A DNA stretch of 61,787 nt from Thermodesulfobacteriota bacterium. Its GTDB lineage: Bacteria > Desulfobacterota > Desulfobulbia > Desulfobulbales > JBFMBH01. The DNA is taken from positions 1 through 61,787 of the forward strand of contig JBFMBH010000007.1 of assembly GCA_040755095.1 (NCBI GenBank), given 5' to 3'. A program made the position numbers and the translations under genes. Shown here one piece after another: positions 54,676 through 61,787 of this stretch (the first letter of the stretch is position 1; the number at the start of each line of letters is the position of its first letter). The notes below the pieces were generated by a model. The model was not told the DNA's origin. It saw only the letters and a program-made list of their open reading frames with translations, and ran no database searches.

Positions 54676-54845
54676 GGTCCGCTCCGGCAGCTGGTGCTCC
54701 GGCCGGCCCGGTCGCCCCCCTCCGCCCTTGACGCTCCTCGCTGCCTTGTGCGCATGATAGAGAAGGCCCGGAAGCCAACCTGGGGATGGCCGACTGCAAT
54801 CCCTTGGCGCTTCCTAGAGTTCACCTTCGGGGGGAGGGACGGGCG

Positions 54846-57011
54846 ATGGAACGTCAGGCGTCGCGGTGGCTGCTCGGTATCGTGGGATCTCTCACCATCA
54901 TCATCGGCACGGCGGGGCTGGGATGGGCCTTGGATGAGGGGGCAGCGGCTGCCGGCCATGGCAGTGCGCCGGCCCGGACCGCCACGGTGGGCACGGACCC
55001 GGGATTGGCAGCGGAGCTGGGCCGGGGGGCGACGGTGCGGGCCGAGGGCGCCCGGCCGTTGCCGGCGGAGTCGGCCAGAGCCGCGGCTACCGCCGGGCGG
55101 GAACCGGTGTCCCAGGCCCATGGTGGCGGCAGCGAGGAAAGCCAGGCCGGAGCGGTGGCCTGGGCAGCCCTGGGGGTCGGCATCGTCGCCATTCTGCTGC
55201 TCCTGGTGCTGCTCGTCAGAAGTGGCGACAGCCAGCGCTTCATCCGCAACCTGAGCATCGGCGCCAAGATCCTCAGCCTGGTGGCGGTGCTCCTGGTGCT
55301 GATGGTCGCCATGGCCGGCTTCGGGATGACCAAATTCTGGTCCATCGGTGACGAGATCGTCGCGGTCGGCCACCGGGATATCCCGCTCACCGCCATCGTC
55401 ACCGACATCGAGACTCACCAGCTGGAGCAGGCGATGTTTGTGGAGCGGGCCTTGCGCTTCGGCGAGGTGCTGGCGGCCAAGGATGTGGCGGCCACTGGCC
55501 TTGCCCACGCCCAGGAGGCCTTCGGGGCAGCCTCCAAGGTGGTGGAGGCCAGGATCAAGGAGGGCGAAAAGCTGGCCGAGCAGTCCCTGGCCACGGCCGA
55601 CAGCGGCCGCGACCGGGCGGAGCTTGAGGGGGTCCTGGAGCAGCTGGCCAGAATCGCCCAGGAGCACGAGGACTTCGCCAACCATGCCGAGCGGATCTTC
55701 GGCCTCATCAAGGCCGGCCAGGTGCACGAGGCCGAGGCCTGGGCCGAGCGGGCGGAGGAGGAGGCGGATCAGCTGGACAGCGAACTGGGCGCGCTCTACG
55801 CCGAGATCGAGGCCTTCACCGAGGAGGCCATGGCCACGGTGGAGGCGGACGAGAAGGCGGCGGTGCGGGGCATGGTGGTGGTGAGCCTGCTCTCCCTCCT
55901 CTTCGGACTGGGGGCGGGCATCTTCATCGCCCGGGCCATCACCCGGCCGGTGGCCCGGATGGTGGAGTTCATCAGGAAGGTGGCCCAGGGGGATCTCACC
56001 GACACCTTTGCCGTGGATTCCACCGACGAGGTGGGCGTGATGGGCAAGACCCTGAACCTCATGGTGAGCGAGCTGCGGGGCATTGTCCACAAGGTGCAGG
56101 ATGCGGCCAACAACATGGCCGCCTCCGCCGAGGAGGCGGCCAGTGCCGCCCAGATGCTGTCCCAGGGGGCCTCCGAGCAGGCGAGCAACGTCGAGGAGGT
56201 CTCGGCGGCCACCGAGGAGGTCTCCTCATCCATGGAGGAGATGAACGCCTCGGTGAGCCAGAACGCAGACAACGCCCAGGCCACCCAGGCCCTGGCCGTC
56301 AAATCGGCGGAGGATGCCATCCGCGGCGCCCAGGCCGTGCAGGAGATGGCCCAGGCCATGGGGGATGTGGCCCAGAAGATCGTGATCGTCGAGGAGATTG
56401 CCCGGCAGACCAACCTTCTGGCCTTGAACGCCGCCATCGAGGCGGCCCGGGCCGGGGAGCACGGCAAAGGCTTCGCGGTGGTGGCCTCGGAGGTGCGGAA
56501 GCTGGCCGAGCGGAGCCAGAGCGCAGCCCAGGAGATCAGTGAGCTGTCCCGCCGGACCATCAGCGTCAGCGACGACACCTGCCAGCTCATCAGCGGCGTG
56601 GTGCCGGATGTGCGCAAGACCGCCGAGCTGGTGCAGGAGATCTCCGTGTCCAGCAAGGAGCAGGCCTCGGGGGTCGCCCAGGTATCCCGGGCCCTGGAGG
56701 AGATCTCCAACTCCATGCAGCAGGTGGAGAAGGCCATCGGCCAGAACTCGGCGGCGGCTGAAGAGATGGCCTCCACCAGCGAAGAGATGTCGGCCCAGGC
56801 CGAGGTCTTGCGCCAGCAGATCGCCTTCTTCAAGGTGGAGGCCGGGGCCAGCCCGGCGCCGGCCCCGGCACCGCGGGCCAGGCCGGCCAGGCCCGAAGCC
56901 GGCCCTGCCTTCGGCGGCAGCGTGGCGCTGCCAGCGTCACCGGAAAAGAAGGGAGCGGCCGCCTCGGGCTGCAACCTGGACCTGGACAACGAATTCCAGC
57001 GGATGAGCTGA
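54846..57011 (+). CDS. Methyl-accepting chemotaxis protein with extended membrane N-terminus
   Basis: Chemoreceptor of 721 residues. An N-terminal hydrophobic segment (about 8-29), an Ala/Gly-rich extracytoplasmic stretch and a second helix (about 105-128, [21 protein letters not shown]) precede the usual layout. That layout is a helix (about 142-162), a ligand region, a helix (about 346-366, [19 protein letters not shown]), then HAMP with [18 protein letters not shown]. The C-terminal signalling hairpin tip is at [38 protein letters not shown]. Two additional helices before a four-helix-bundle-type sensor are uncommon. No pentapeptide methylation tether (such as NWETF) is present; the tail is Pro/Ala-rich. 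GGGGGGAGGGACGGGCG precedes the ATG. Confidence 0.92.
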   Translation: MERQASRWLLGIVGSLTIIIGTAGLGWALDEGAAAAGHGSAPARTATVGTDPGLAAELGRGATVRAEGARPLPAESARAAATAGREPVSQAHGGGSEESQAGAVAWAALGVGIVAILLLLVLLVRSGDSQRFIRNLSIGAKILSLVAVLLVLMVAMAGFGMTKFWSIGDEIVAVGHRDIPLTAIVTDIETHQLEQAMFVERALRFGEVLAAKDVAATGLAHAQEAFGAASKVVEARIKEGEKLAEQSLATADSGRDRAELEGVLEQLARIAQEHEDFANHAERIFGLIKAGQVHEAEAWAERAEEEADQLDSELGALYAEIEAFTEEAMATVEADEKAAVRGMVVVSLLSLLFGLGAGIFIARAITRPVARMVEFIRKVAQGDLTDTFAVDSTDEVGVMGKTLNLMVSELRGIVHKVQDAANNMAASAEEAASAAQMLSQGASEQASNVEEVSAATEEVSSSMEEMNASVSQNADNAQATQALAVKSAEDAIRGAQAVQEMAQAMGDVAQKIVIVEEIARQTNLLALNAAIEAARAGEHGKGFAVVASEVRKLAERSQSAAQEISELSRRTISVSDDTCQLISGVVPDVRKTAELVQEISVSSKEQASGVAQVSRALEEISNSMQQVEKAIGQNSAAAEEMASTSEEMSAQAEVLRQQIAFFKVEAGASPAPAPAPRARPARPEAGPAFGGSVALPASPEKKGAAASGCNLDLDNEFQRMS

Positions 57012-57017
57012 TCCGGG

Positions 57018-57467
57018 CTAACGCCCGTCGTTCCCGTTCCACGGCACCGGCGCGTCGTAGATGGTCCAGCTGTCCACCCGGTCGTTGAGGAGGACGACCT
57101 CTTTCGTGATCACCTCCCGCTGCACGGTGTAGGGCTGGTCGATATACTCCCAGCGGCCGCTGCGCTCGTCGAAGTAGCGCAGGGTTCGATAATAGGTCTC
57201 CGCCCGGTTCCAGGTGTAGATCCAGGTGGTGACCCGGCCCCGACTGCCCTGGGTGACCGCCTCGTGGGAGGGCTTGCCCCAGGCCAGGTAGACCTCCTGG
57301 CTCGAAAAGCCCACGGCCAGCTGGCCGCGATCGATCAGGGCCTGGTGCTCGGGGGGCAGGGAGTGGAAGAAGGGCAGGTTGCGCTCGATGCGGCTGTCCC
57401 GGGTGTCGCAGCCGGCAAGAAGAGGCACCAGGAGGGCGACCAGGAGGGCGGCGGACAACCAGCGCAT
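57018..57467 (-). CDS. Lipoprotein with BamE/SmpA-like region
   Basis: A 149-residue putative lipoprotein. Signal MRWLSAALLVALLVPLLAGC gives a lipobox LAGC. Mature residues LAVGFSSQEVYLAWGKPSHEAVTQG resemble the small two-helix, strand-rich SmpA/OmlA (BamE) fold. The C-terminal half is polar and strand-rich. It lies 23 bases after the thioredoxin reductase-like gene on the same strand and converges on the chemoreceptor gene with a 6-base gap. Exact role unknown. Confidence 0.65.
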   Translation of the reverse strand: MRWLSAALLVALLVPLLAGCDTRDSRIERNLPFFHSLPPEHQALIDRGQLAVGFSSQEVYLAWGKPSHEAVTQGSRGRVTTWIYTWNRAETYYRTLRYFDERSGRWEYIDQPYTVQREVITKEVVLLNDRVDSWTIYDAPVPWNGNDGR

Positions 57468-57490
57468 GGGTAGCCTCGCTCCCGGGCGGA

Positions 57491-59122
57491 TCAGGCCGAC
57501 CCGGATTCGGTCCAGTAGGGGTGCACCAGGTCCTCGAAGATGGCCATGGCCGCCTCTGCTCCCTGGCCGGCCGCGGTGACAATCTGCCGGGCGCCGCCGG
57601 CCACGTCGCCGGCGGCATAGACGCCGGGCACCGTGGTCCGGTGGCGCTCATCCTGCTGCAGATAGCCGTCCGGGGTGAGGCCGGCGCCGATCTTCTTGGC
57701 CAGCTCCACCGCCGGCTGGTAGCCGATGGCGATGAACACCCCCTGGACCGGCACCTGCCGGCGGCTGCCATCACGATTGTCCAGCAGCCGGACCGCCTCC
57801 ACCCTGCCCTCCCCCAGGATCTCCTCCACCTCGTGCTGGAAGAGGATCGGGATGCCGGCAGCCGCCACCGCCTGGACCAGGTGCTCCTGGGCCCGGAAGC
57901 GATCCCGGCGGTGGATGATGGTCACCCGCGCCCCCACGTTCTGGAGGTACAAGGCCTCGGTGAGGGCGGAGTTGCCGCCGCCCACCATGGCCACATCCCG
58001 GTCCCGGAACAACGCGCCGTCGCAGGTGGCGCAGTAGGAGACGCCCCGGCCGCCCAGGCGCGCCTCGCCGGGGACGCCCAGATGGCGGTAGCCGGCACCG
58101 GTGGCCAGGAGCACGGCCCGGGCCTGGAAGCGGCGGCGGCTGGTGGCCACCTCCAGGGGCTGGCCAGCAACGATGTCCAGCACCGCCTCACCGGGGAAGA
58201 TCTGCACGTACTGGAGGGCGTGGCTGACCATGATGTCCACCAGGGTCTTGCCGCCCACCTGGGTGAAGCCCGGGTAGTTCTCCACCACCGGCGTGGTCGC
58301 CACCTGGCCGCCCAGGGCATCCTTTTCGATCACCACGGTCTTGAGCCCCGCCCGGGCGCCGTAGATGCCGGCGGTGAGCCCCGCCGGGCCGCCGCCGACG
58401 ATCACCAGGTCCGCCTCCACCAGGGGCGCGTCACTTTCCGGAATGAAGACCGTCTCCTCCTGGAGCTTCGAGAGGCAGGTCATGAACAGCTCTTCCGGCT
58501 GCGCGCCCCGGGCGATGAGCACGTCATTCGCCCAGACCTGGGGGACGCTGTGGGCGTCGTAGCGGTCGGCCAGGGCGGGATGGATCTGGATGTCGACGAT
58601 GGAAAGGGAGATGAGATCCGGCCGGGCCAAGGCTGCCTTGAGGGCGTTCACGGCCTGCTGGGGACAGTAGGGGCAGGTAGGGCTGACAAAAAGGGTAACC
58701 TGCCGCGGCTCGCTCAGCTTGGCCAGGATGCGCTCGGATTCCGGGGCCAGGCCCAGGTCTCCATAGCCCAGCATGAGCAGAGCCTCCACCAGCACCCGCC
58801 CCTCCTCCCCCAGGGGGGCGCCCAGCCAACGGATGGCGGCCCGGTCCGGGGCCAGGATCAGGGTCGGGGCCGCCGTCACCTCGTGCTCCCGGGCCTTTGG
58901 GTGGCCCAGGTCGAACTCCCGCAGACTCACCTTGGGGGCCATGGTGCGGATCGCCCGCAGCACCTGGCGGAAGGCGTCGCTGAACACCTGATTGGCCGTG
59001 GCACTGGTGAAGAGCAGGAGGGAGACCTCCCGGGGCATGCGGCCGAGGACCGCCCGGAGCTGGGCCTCGGCCTGGTCGAGAACAGCCCGCTCCATACCAT
59101 CCTGGGCAGGGGGCTCGGTCAT
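57491..59122 (-). CDS. Thioredoxin reductase-like flavoprotein with N-terminal glutaredoxin-like domains
   Basis: A 543-residue fusion. The N-terminal 210 residues hold two thioredoxin-fold units, the second with SPTCPYCPQQAVNAL (CPYC active site, about residue 148), as in AhpF and protein disulfide oxidoreductases. The rest is a low-molecular-weight thioredoxin reductase: LVIVGGGPAGLTAGIYGARAG, the redox-active CATC in GVSYCATCDGALF, VAMVGGGNSALTEALYL, and GVYAAGDVAGG. It passes electrons from NAD(P)H to a disulfide or peroxiredoxin. No ahpC lies beside it. CAGGAGAG precedes the ATG. Confidence 0.9.
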   Translation of the reverse strand: MTEPPAQDGMERAVLDQAEAQLRAVLGRMPREVSLLLFTSATANQVFSDAFRQVLRAIRTMAPKVSLREFDLGHPKAREHEVTAAPTLILAPDRAAIRWLGAPLGEEGRVLVEALLMLGYGDLGLAPESERILAKLSEPRQVTLFVSPTCPYCPQQAVNALKAALARPDLISLSIVDIQIHPALADRYDAHSVPQVWANDVLIARGAQPEELFMTCLSKLQEETVFIPESDAPLVEADLVIVGGGPAGLTAGIYGARAGLKTVVIEKDALGGQVATTPVVENYPGFTQVGGKTLVDIMVSHALQYVQIFPGEAVLDIVAGQPLEVATSRRRFQARAVLLATGAGYRHLGVPGEARLGGRGVSYCATCDGALFRDRDVAMVGGGNSALTEALYLQNVGARVTIIHRRDRFRAQEHLVQAVAAAGIPILFQHEVEEILGEGRVEAVRLLDNRDGSRRQVPVQGVFIAIGYQPAVELAKKIGAGLTPDGYLQQDERHRTTVPGVYAAGDVAGGARQIVTAAGQGAEAAMAIFEDLVHPYWTESGSA

Positions 59123-59310
59123 GGTGGCTCTCCTGGTTGATACCGTGGCGAAGAAGTCGTCACCAAAGCCTCCAGCCGTCGCGTTGCAAGCACGATGCCA
59201 CCAACTGCGCGGTCAGGACAAGGCTGTGGGCCTGGAAAATGCGGGGGCCGCTGCCGGCGGCTGGCCCCTGGTCGGGGCTTCAGGAAACCGGGCCCTGCAG
59301 GCGCCGGAGG

Positions 59311-59616
59311 TCACGGGGTCTTGGGCAAGACGGCCGCCAGCCGGGTTTCGGCCTGCTCCCGGGACAGACCCTGGAGCAGGAAGCGCTTCTTGCGGCCGCG
59401 GTCGCCGGCCGTAAGCCGCACCGCAGACTTGGGCAGATCGAAGAGGTCAGCCAGGAAGGCGGCCAGCATGACATTGGCCCGGCCCTCCAGGGGTGGTGCT
59501 GTGATGCCGATCCGCAGCGCGCGGTCATGAAGACCCATGAGCCGGTTGCTGGCGGCCCGGGGCTGGGCGTGGACCAGGAGCAGCACCCCGTCCGCCGCCG
59601 GCTGCAGACAGTCCAT
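59311..59616 (-). CDS. DUF167 (YggU) family protein
   Basis: A 101-residue member of the DUF167/YggU family, small alpha/beta proteins of unknown function. The family core is VHAQPRAASNRLMGLHDRALRIGITAPPLEGRANVMLAAFLADLF. Its ATG at 59616 overlaps the DivIVA stop by one base (TGATG). DUF167 proteins commonly sit beside YggT and division genes, as here. Confidence 0.88.
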   Translation of the reverse strand: MDCLQPAADGVLLLVHAQPRAASNRLMGLHDRALRIGITAPPLEGRANVMLAAFLADLFDLPKSAVRLTAGDRGRKKRFLLQGLSREQAETRLAAVLPKTP

Positions 59617-60506
59617 CAGCGACCGCGGCGCAAGGAGGACGGCCGCTCGATGGCGGGGGGCCGCCGCACCTCCTCCTCCAGGGAGACAACCGGCTGCGGC
59701 TCCCGCTCCAGGGGATCCCGGCTGGGGAACAGGAACTCGTCCTCCAGATCCCCCAACCCGGGCAGCGCCTCGCCGCCCTCCTCCTCGGCCTCCACGGCCG
59801 GACCGTTCAGCACCGCCGGCTCCGGCGCCAGCCCCGGCTCCGGGGCGATGGCGGCAGGCTGCGGGCCGGGCACCAGGGCCGCGTCCAGCTCGTCCGGCAG
59901 CTCGATGCGCTCGTAGAGGTCCCGGTCTTCGGTGGCCAGGGCGCGGCGGTGCGCGGCGGCGGCCGCCGCTCCAGGAGGCGTGGCGGCCGCAGTCGCCGCC
60001 GGGGCCGGCCGGCTGGGCCCGGCCGGCGTCGTGAAGGCCTGATCCAGACCGGACAGGGTACGCTCGAGCAGGGCGCGCAGCTCCTCCCGCACCTGGCTGC
60101 GGAGGCCCTGGAGGCGCTCGATCTCATCCCAGGTATCCTGCAGCTCCTGGTGGGTGCGCCGCTCCAGGTCCTGGGCCCGGCTCACCGCCGCGGCCTCGAT
60201 CTCCTCGGCCTCCCTCCTGGCCTGGGCCAGCCGCTCCTCGCTCTCCTGGCGGCTGCGCTCCACCAGATCGTCGGCGATCTTCTGGGCGGACAGGAAGGCG
60301 TTCTGGAAGGTACGCTCCTGGCCCTTGTACTCCTTGAGGGAGCCCTTCATCTCGACGATCTGATCCTTGAGATGGCTGTTCTCCTCGACGAGCCCCTGCA
60401 TCTCCTCGGCGACCTTCTCCAGAAAGGCGTCCACCTCCGCCATGTCAAAGCCGCGCAGGCGGACATGGAACTGTTGGGCATGGATGTCCTGGGGGGTAAG
60501 CGTCAT
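59616..60506 (-). CDS. divIVA: DivIVA-domain protein
   Basis: A 296-residue protein. The N-terminal DivIVA domain (about 1-60) contains LTPQDIHAQQFHVRLRGFDMAEVDAFLEKVAEEM and is followed by a long coiled coil to about residue 165. The remaining half is Pro/Ala/Glu-rich and probably disordered, with no homology I recognise. DivIVA proteins bind curved membrane at poles and septa. The order YggT-DivIVA-YggU is conserved in many bacteria. GAGGAATCCC precedes the ATG. Confidence 0.88.
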   Translation of the reverse strand: MTLTPQDIHAQQFHVRLRGFDMAEVDAFLEKVAEEMQGLVEENSHLKDQIVEMKGSLKEYKGQERTFQNAFLSAQKIADDLVERSRQESEERLAQARREAEEIEAAAVSRAQDLERRTHQELQDTWDEIERLQGLRSQVREELRALLERTLSGLDQAFTTPAGPSRPAPAATAAATPPGAAAAAAHRRALATEDRDLYERIELPDELDAALVPGPQPAAIAPEPGLAPEPAVLNGPAVEAEEEGGEALPGLGDLEDEFLFPSRDPLEREPQPVVSLEEEVRRPPAIERPSSLRRGR

Positions 60507-60531
60507 GGGATTCCTCGCGGGACTGTCTTGG

Positions 60532-60831
60532 CTAGCCCAGAGAGCTGGCCATCTGGTGCAGGGTCGGCACCAGAAAGCTTTGCAGGAAGATGATGGCCAT
60601 GATGAGAATGATGGGCGAAAAGTCGATGCCGCCGGCAGTCAGGGGCAAAAGGCGCCGGATGCGGCCCAGGACCGGCTCGGTGACCCCGTAGAGGAACTGG
60701 ACAATGGGGTTGTACGGGTCGGGGCTTACCCAGGAGAGGATAGCCCGGGCGATGATCAGCCACATGTAGGCGGACAGGCCGAAATCCAGGATCCTGGCCA
60801 GAGCGACCAGAAGATTGCTCAACACGAACAT
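60532..60831 (-). CDS. YggT family membrane protein
   Basis: A 99-residue integral membrane protein with two hydrophobic segments (about 8-30 and 70-90) and the YggT signature PDPYNPIVQFLYGVTEPVLGRIRRLLP. A cell-envelope or division-associated role is suggested by family context only. AAGGAGCGGGATC precedes the ATG. First gene of the YggT-DivIVA-YggU group. Confidence 0.9.
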   Translation of the reverse strand: MFVLSNLLVALARILDFGLSAYMWLIIARAILSWVSPDPYNPIVQFLYGVTEPVLGRIRRLLPLTAGGIDFSPIILIMAIIFLQSFLVPTLHQMASSLG

Positions 60832-60943
60832 GATCCCGCTCCTTGGCGGTGGAAGGGTATGGATCTCGTCCGCCAGCGCCGGCTGCGGTCCGTGTCCGGA
60901 AGACAGATACCACCTTGCCCGCAGCCAGTCAATGGCCGGCCCC

Positions 60944-61717
60944 TCAGGCTGCGGTCAGGGTACGCAGCCGCTCGGCCACCGCCCGCACCGCCTGGCTGGC
61001 CCGGGCCTCGGGATCGAGCAGCAGGAAGGGCTGCTGCTGGCGGACAGCCCGGGCCACGATCCCGTCCTGGGGGATGATGCCCAGAAGCTCCGGCCGGATT
61101 TTCAGGAACCGCTCCAGCACCATCGCCATGTTGGCGAACACCTCCTCCCCCTCCTTGCGGCTCCGGCAGCTGTTGACCAGAAGCAGGAAGCGCTGCCGGC
61201 CGCCCCGGTTGTGGAGGACCTTGATGAGGGCATAGGCATCGGTCATGGAGGTGGGGTCCGGGGTGAGGAGCACGACGTTGGCGCCGGCCCAGGTGTTGAG
61301 CCACAGGACGGCATCGCCAATGCCGGCGCCGGTGTCCACCAGCACGTGGTGAAAGCCGTCCTGCAGGCGATCCAGGGCGGTGGTGAGATAGGCCTGCTCC
61401 TCCAGGGAAAGCTGCACCATCTCCGGCACCCCCGAGGAGGCCGGCAGGACAAAAAAGCCCGGCGGCACCTCCACCAGGAGGCCGGCCGGATCGCGGCCCA
61501 GCTCCACAGTATCCCGGATGGTGCGGCGGACGTTCAAGCCCAGGATGACATCGACGTTGGCCAGGCCCAGATCGCCGTCCACCAGCAGGACCTTCCGGCC
61601 GGCCTGGGCCAGGGCGCAGGCCAGGTTGACGGCGCAGCTGGTCTTGCCGACCCCGCCCTTGCCGCTGGTGATACTGATGATCCGGGGCAGGGGCCCGGCG
61701 GCGCTCGCGGTGCTCAT
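60944..61717 (-). CDS. FlhG/MinD-like ParA-family ATPase
   Basis: A 257-residue deviant-Walker ATPase. The Walker A motif is SGKGGVGKTSCAVNLA (about residues 19-34). Then DGDLGLANVDVILGL and HVLVDTGAGIGDAVLWL supply the A' and Walker B regions. This is closest to FlhG/YlxH-type regulators of flagellar number or placement, though MinD cannot be excluded without comparison. No MTS amphipathic helix was seen at the C-terminus, which favours FlhG. Start ATG 61717 has GGAG 11 bases upstream; an in-frame GTG at 61729 is an alternative. Confidence 0.86.
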   Translation of the reverse strand: MSTASAAGPLPRIISITSGKGGVGKTSCAVNLACALAQAGRKVLLVDGDLGLANVDVILGLNVRRTIRDTVELGRDPAGLLVEVPPGFFVLPASSGVPEMVQLSLEEQAYLTTALDRLQDGFHHVLVDTGAGIGDAVLWLNTWAGANVVLLTPDPTSMTDAYALIKVLHNRGGRQRFLLLVNSCRSRKEGEEVFANMAMVLERFLKIRPELLGIIPQDGIVARAVRQQQPFLLLDPEARASQAVRAVAERLRTLTAA

Positions 61718-61746
61718 GGGCGGATGCACTCCTTCATAAGAAGACC

Positions 61747-61787
61747 TCAGCGGCCGGGCCGGGCGAAGAGCAGCGCCCGCTCCTCGC
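61747..61787 (-). CDS. C-terminal end of an unidentified gene, cut by window edge
   Basis: On the minus strand an open frame enters from the window edge and ends with EERALLFARPGR then TGA at 61747-61749, 29 bases upstream of the ATPase start. Codon usage fits coding sequence, and spacing suggests an operon partner of the FlhG-like gene, possibly flhF by analogy. Only 12 residues are visible, so no product can be named. Confidence 0.35.
   Translation of the reverse strand, partial: EERALLFARPGR

Overview
GC-rich (roughly 65-70% by eye) bacterial chromosome segment, packed with genes on both strands. Its gene content points to a Desulfobacterota (deltaproteobacterial) relative: the ATP synthase order atpF'-F-H-A-G-D-C, a dnaG-rpoD pair, a DUF5752/TreT-like glycosyltransferase pair, a Cys-rich MerR regulator, and an arsenosugar radical SAM protein (ArsS) whose C-terminal cysteine is replaced by an in-frame UGA, as in selenocysteine forms of the family. 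No rRNA, tRNA, CRISPR array, insertion sequence or prophage was seen. The taxonomy is an inference from gene content only.

Layout. 1-6.2 kb: a DEAD-box helicase cut by the left edge, a trehalose-synthase-like glycosyltransferase broken by a frameshift at a seven-base homopolymer, its DUF5752 partner, and a chemoreceptor with two tandem zinc-binding CZB domains. 6.4-12.7 kb: groES-groEL, a bacterial cereblon-like CULT-domain protein, ArsS with a predicted selenocysteine, its AhpD-like partner, a GltD/NfnB-type FAD oxidoreductase, and a CheX-like phosphatase ending in a 26-bp terminator stem. 12.7-28.4 kb, all on the minus strand: seven ATP synthase subunits behind a good sigma-70 promoter, alaS, recA, cinA, mtaB, mnmA, yajC and tgt. 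28.4-34.8 kb: the Cys-rich MerR regulator, NosL, and a tightly packed signalling operon (PhnD-like binding protein, hybrid histidine kinase with a periplasmic CxxCH haem motif, double-receiver diguanylate cyclase, single receiver). 34.7-45.5 kb: a bifunctional aldolase/dehydrogenase, a hypothetical protein, dnaG, rpoD, dprA, topA and an orphan flagellar-rod-like protein. 45.9-52.5 kb, minus strand: CPBP membrane protein, AmrS radical SAM, type II NADH dehydrogenase, THUMP protein, an intergenic inverted repeat, then a multicopper oxidase, TolC-family lipoprotein and His-rich lipoprotein, likely for metal (copper) handling. 52.9-61.8 kb: malic enzyme, a second chemoreceptor, a lipoprotein, a glutaredoxin/thioredoxin-reductase fusion, DUF167, DivIVA, YggT and a FlhG/MinD-like ATPase.

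Working together. Much of the window is housekeeping (energy, replication, translation, repair). The parts most worth attention are the ArsS(Sec)/AhpD-like/CULT cluster at 8.7-10.5 kb, the haem-kinase signalling operon at 29.7-34.8 kb, and the double-CZB chemoreceptor. Start codons were chosen from ribosome binding sites, spacing to neighbours and family N-termini; alternatives are given where they matter.
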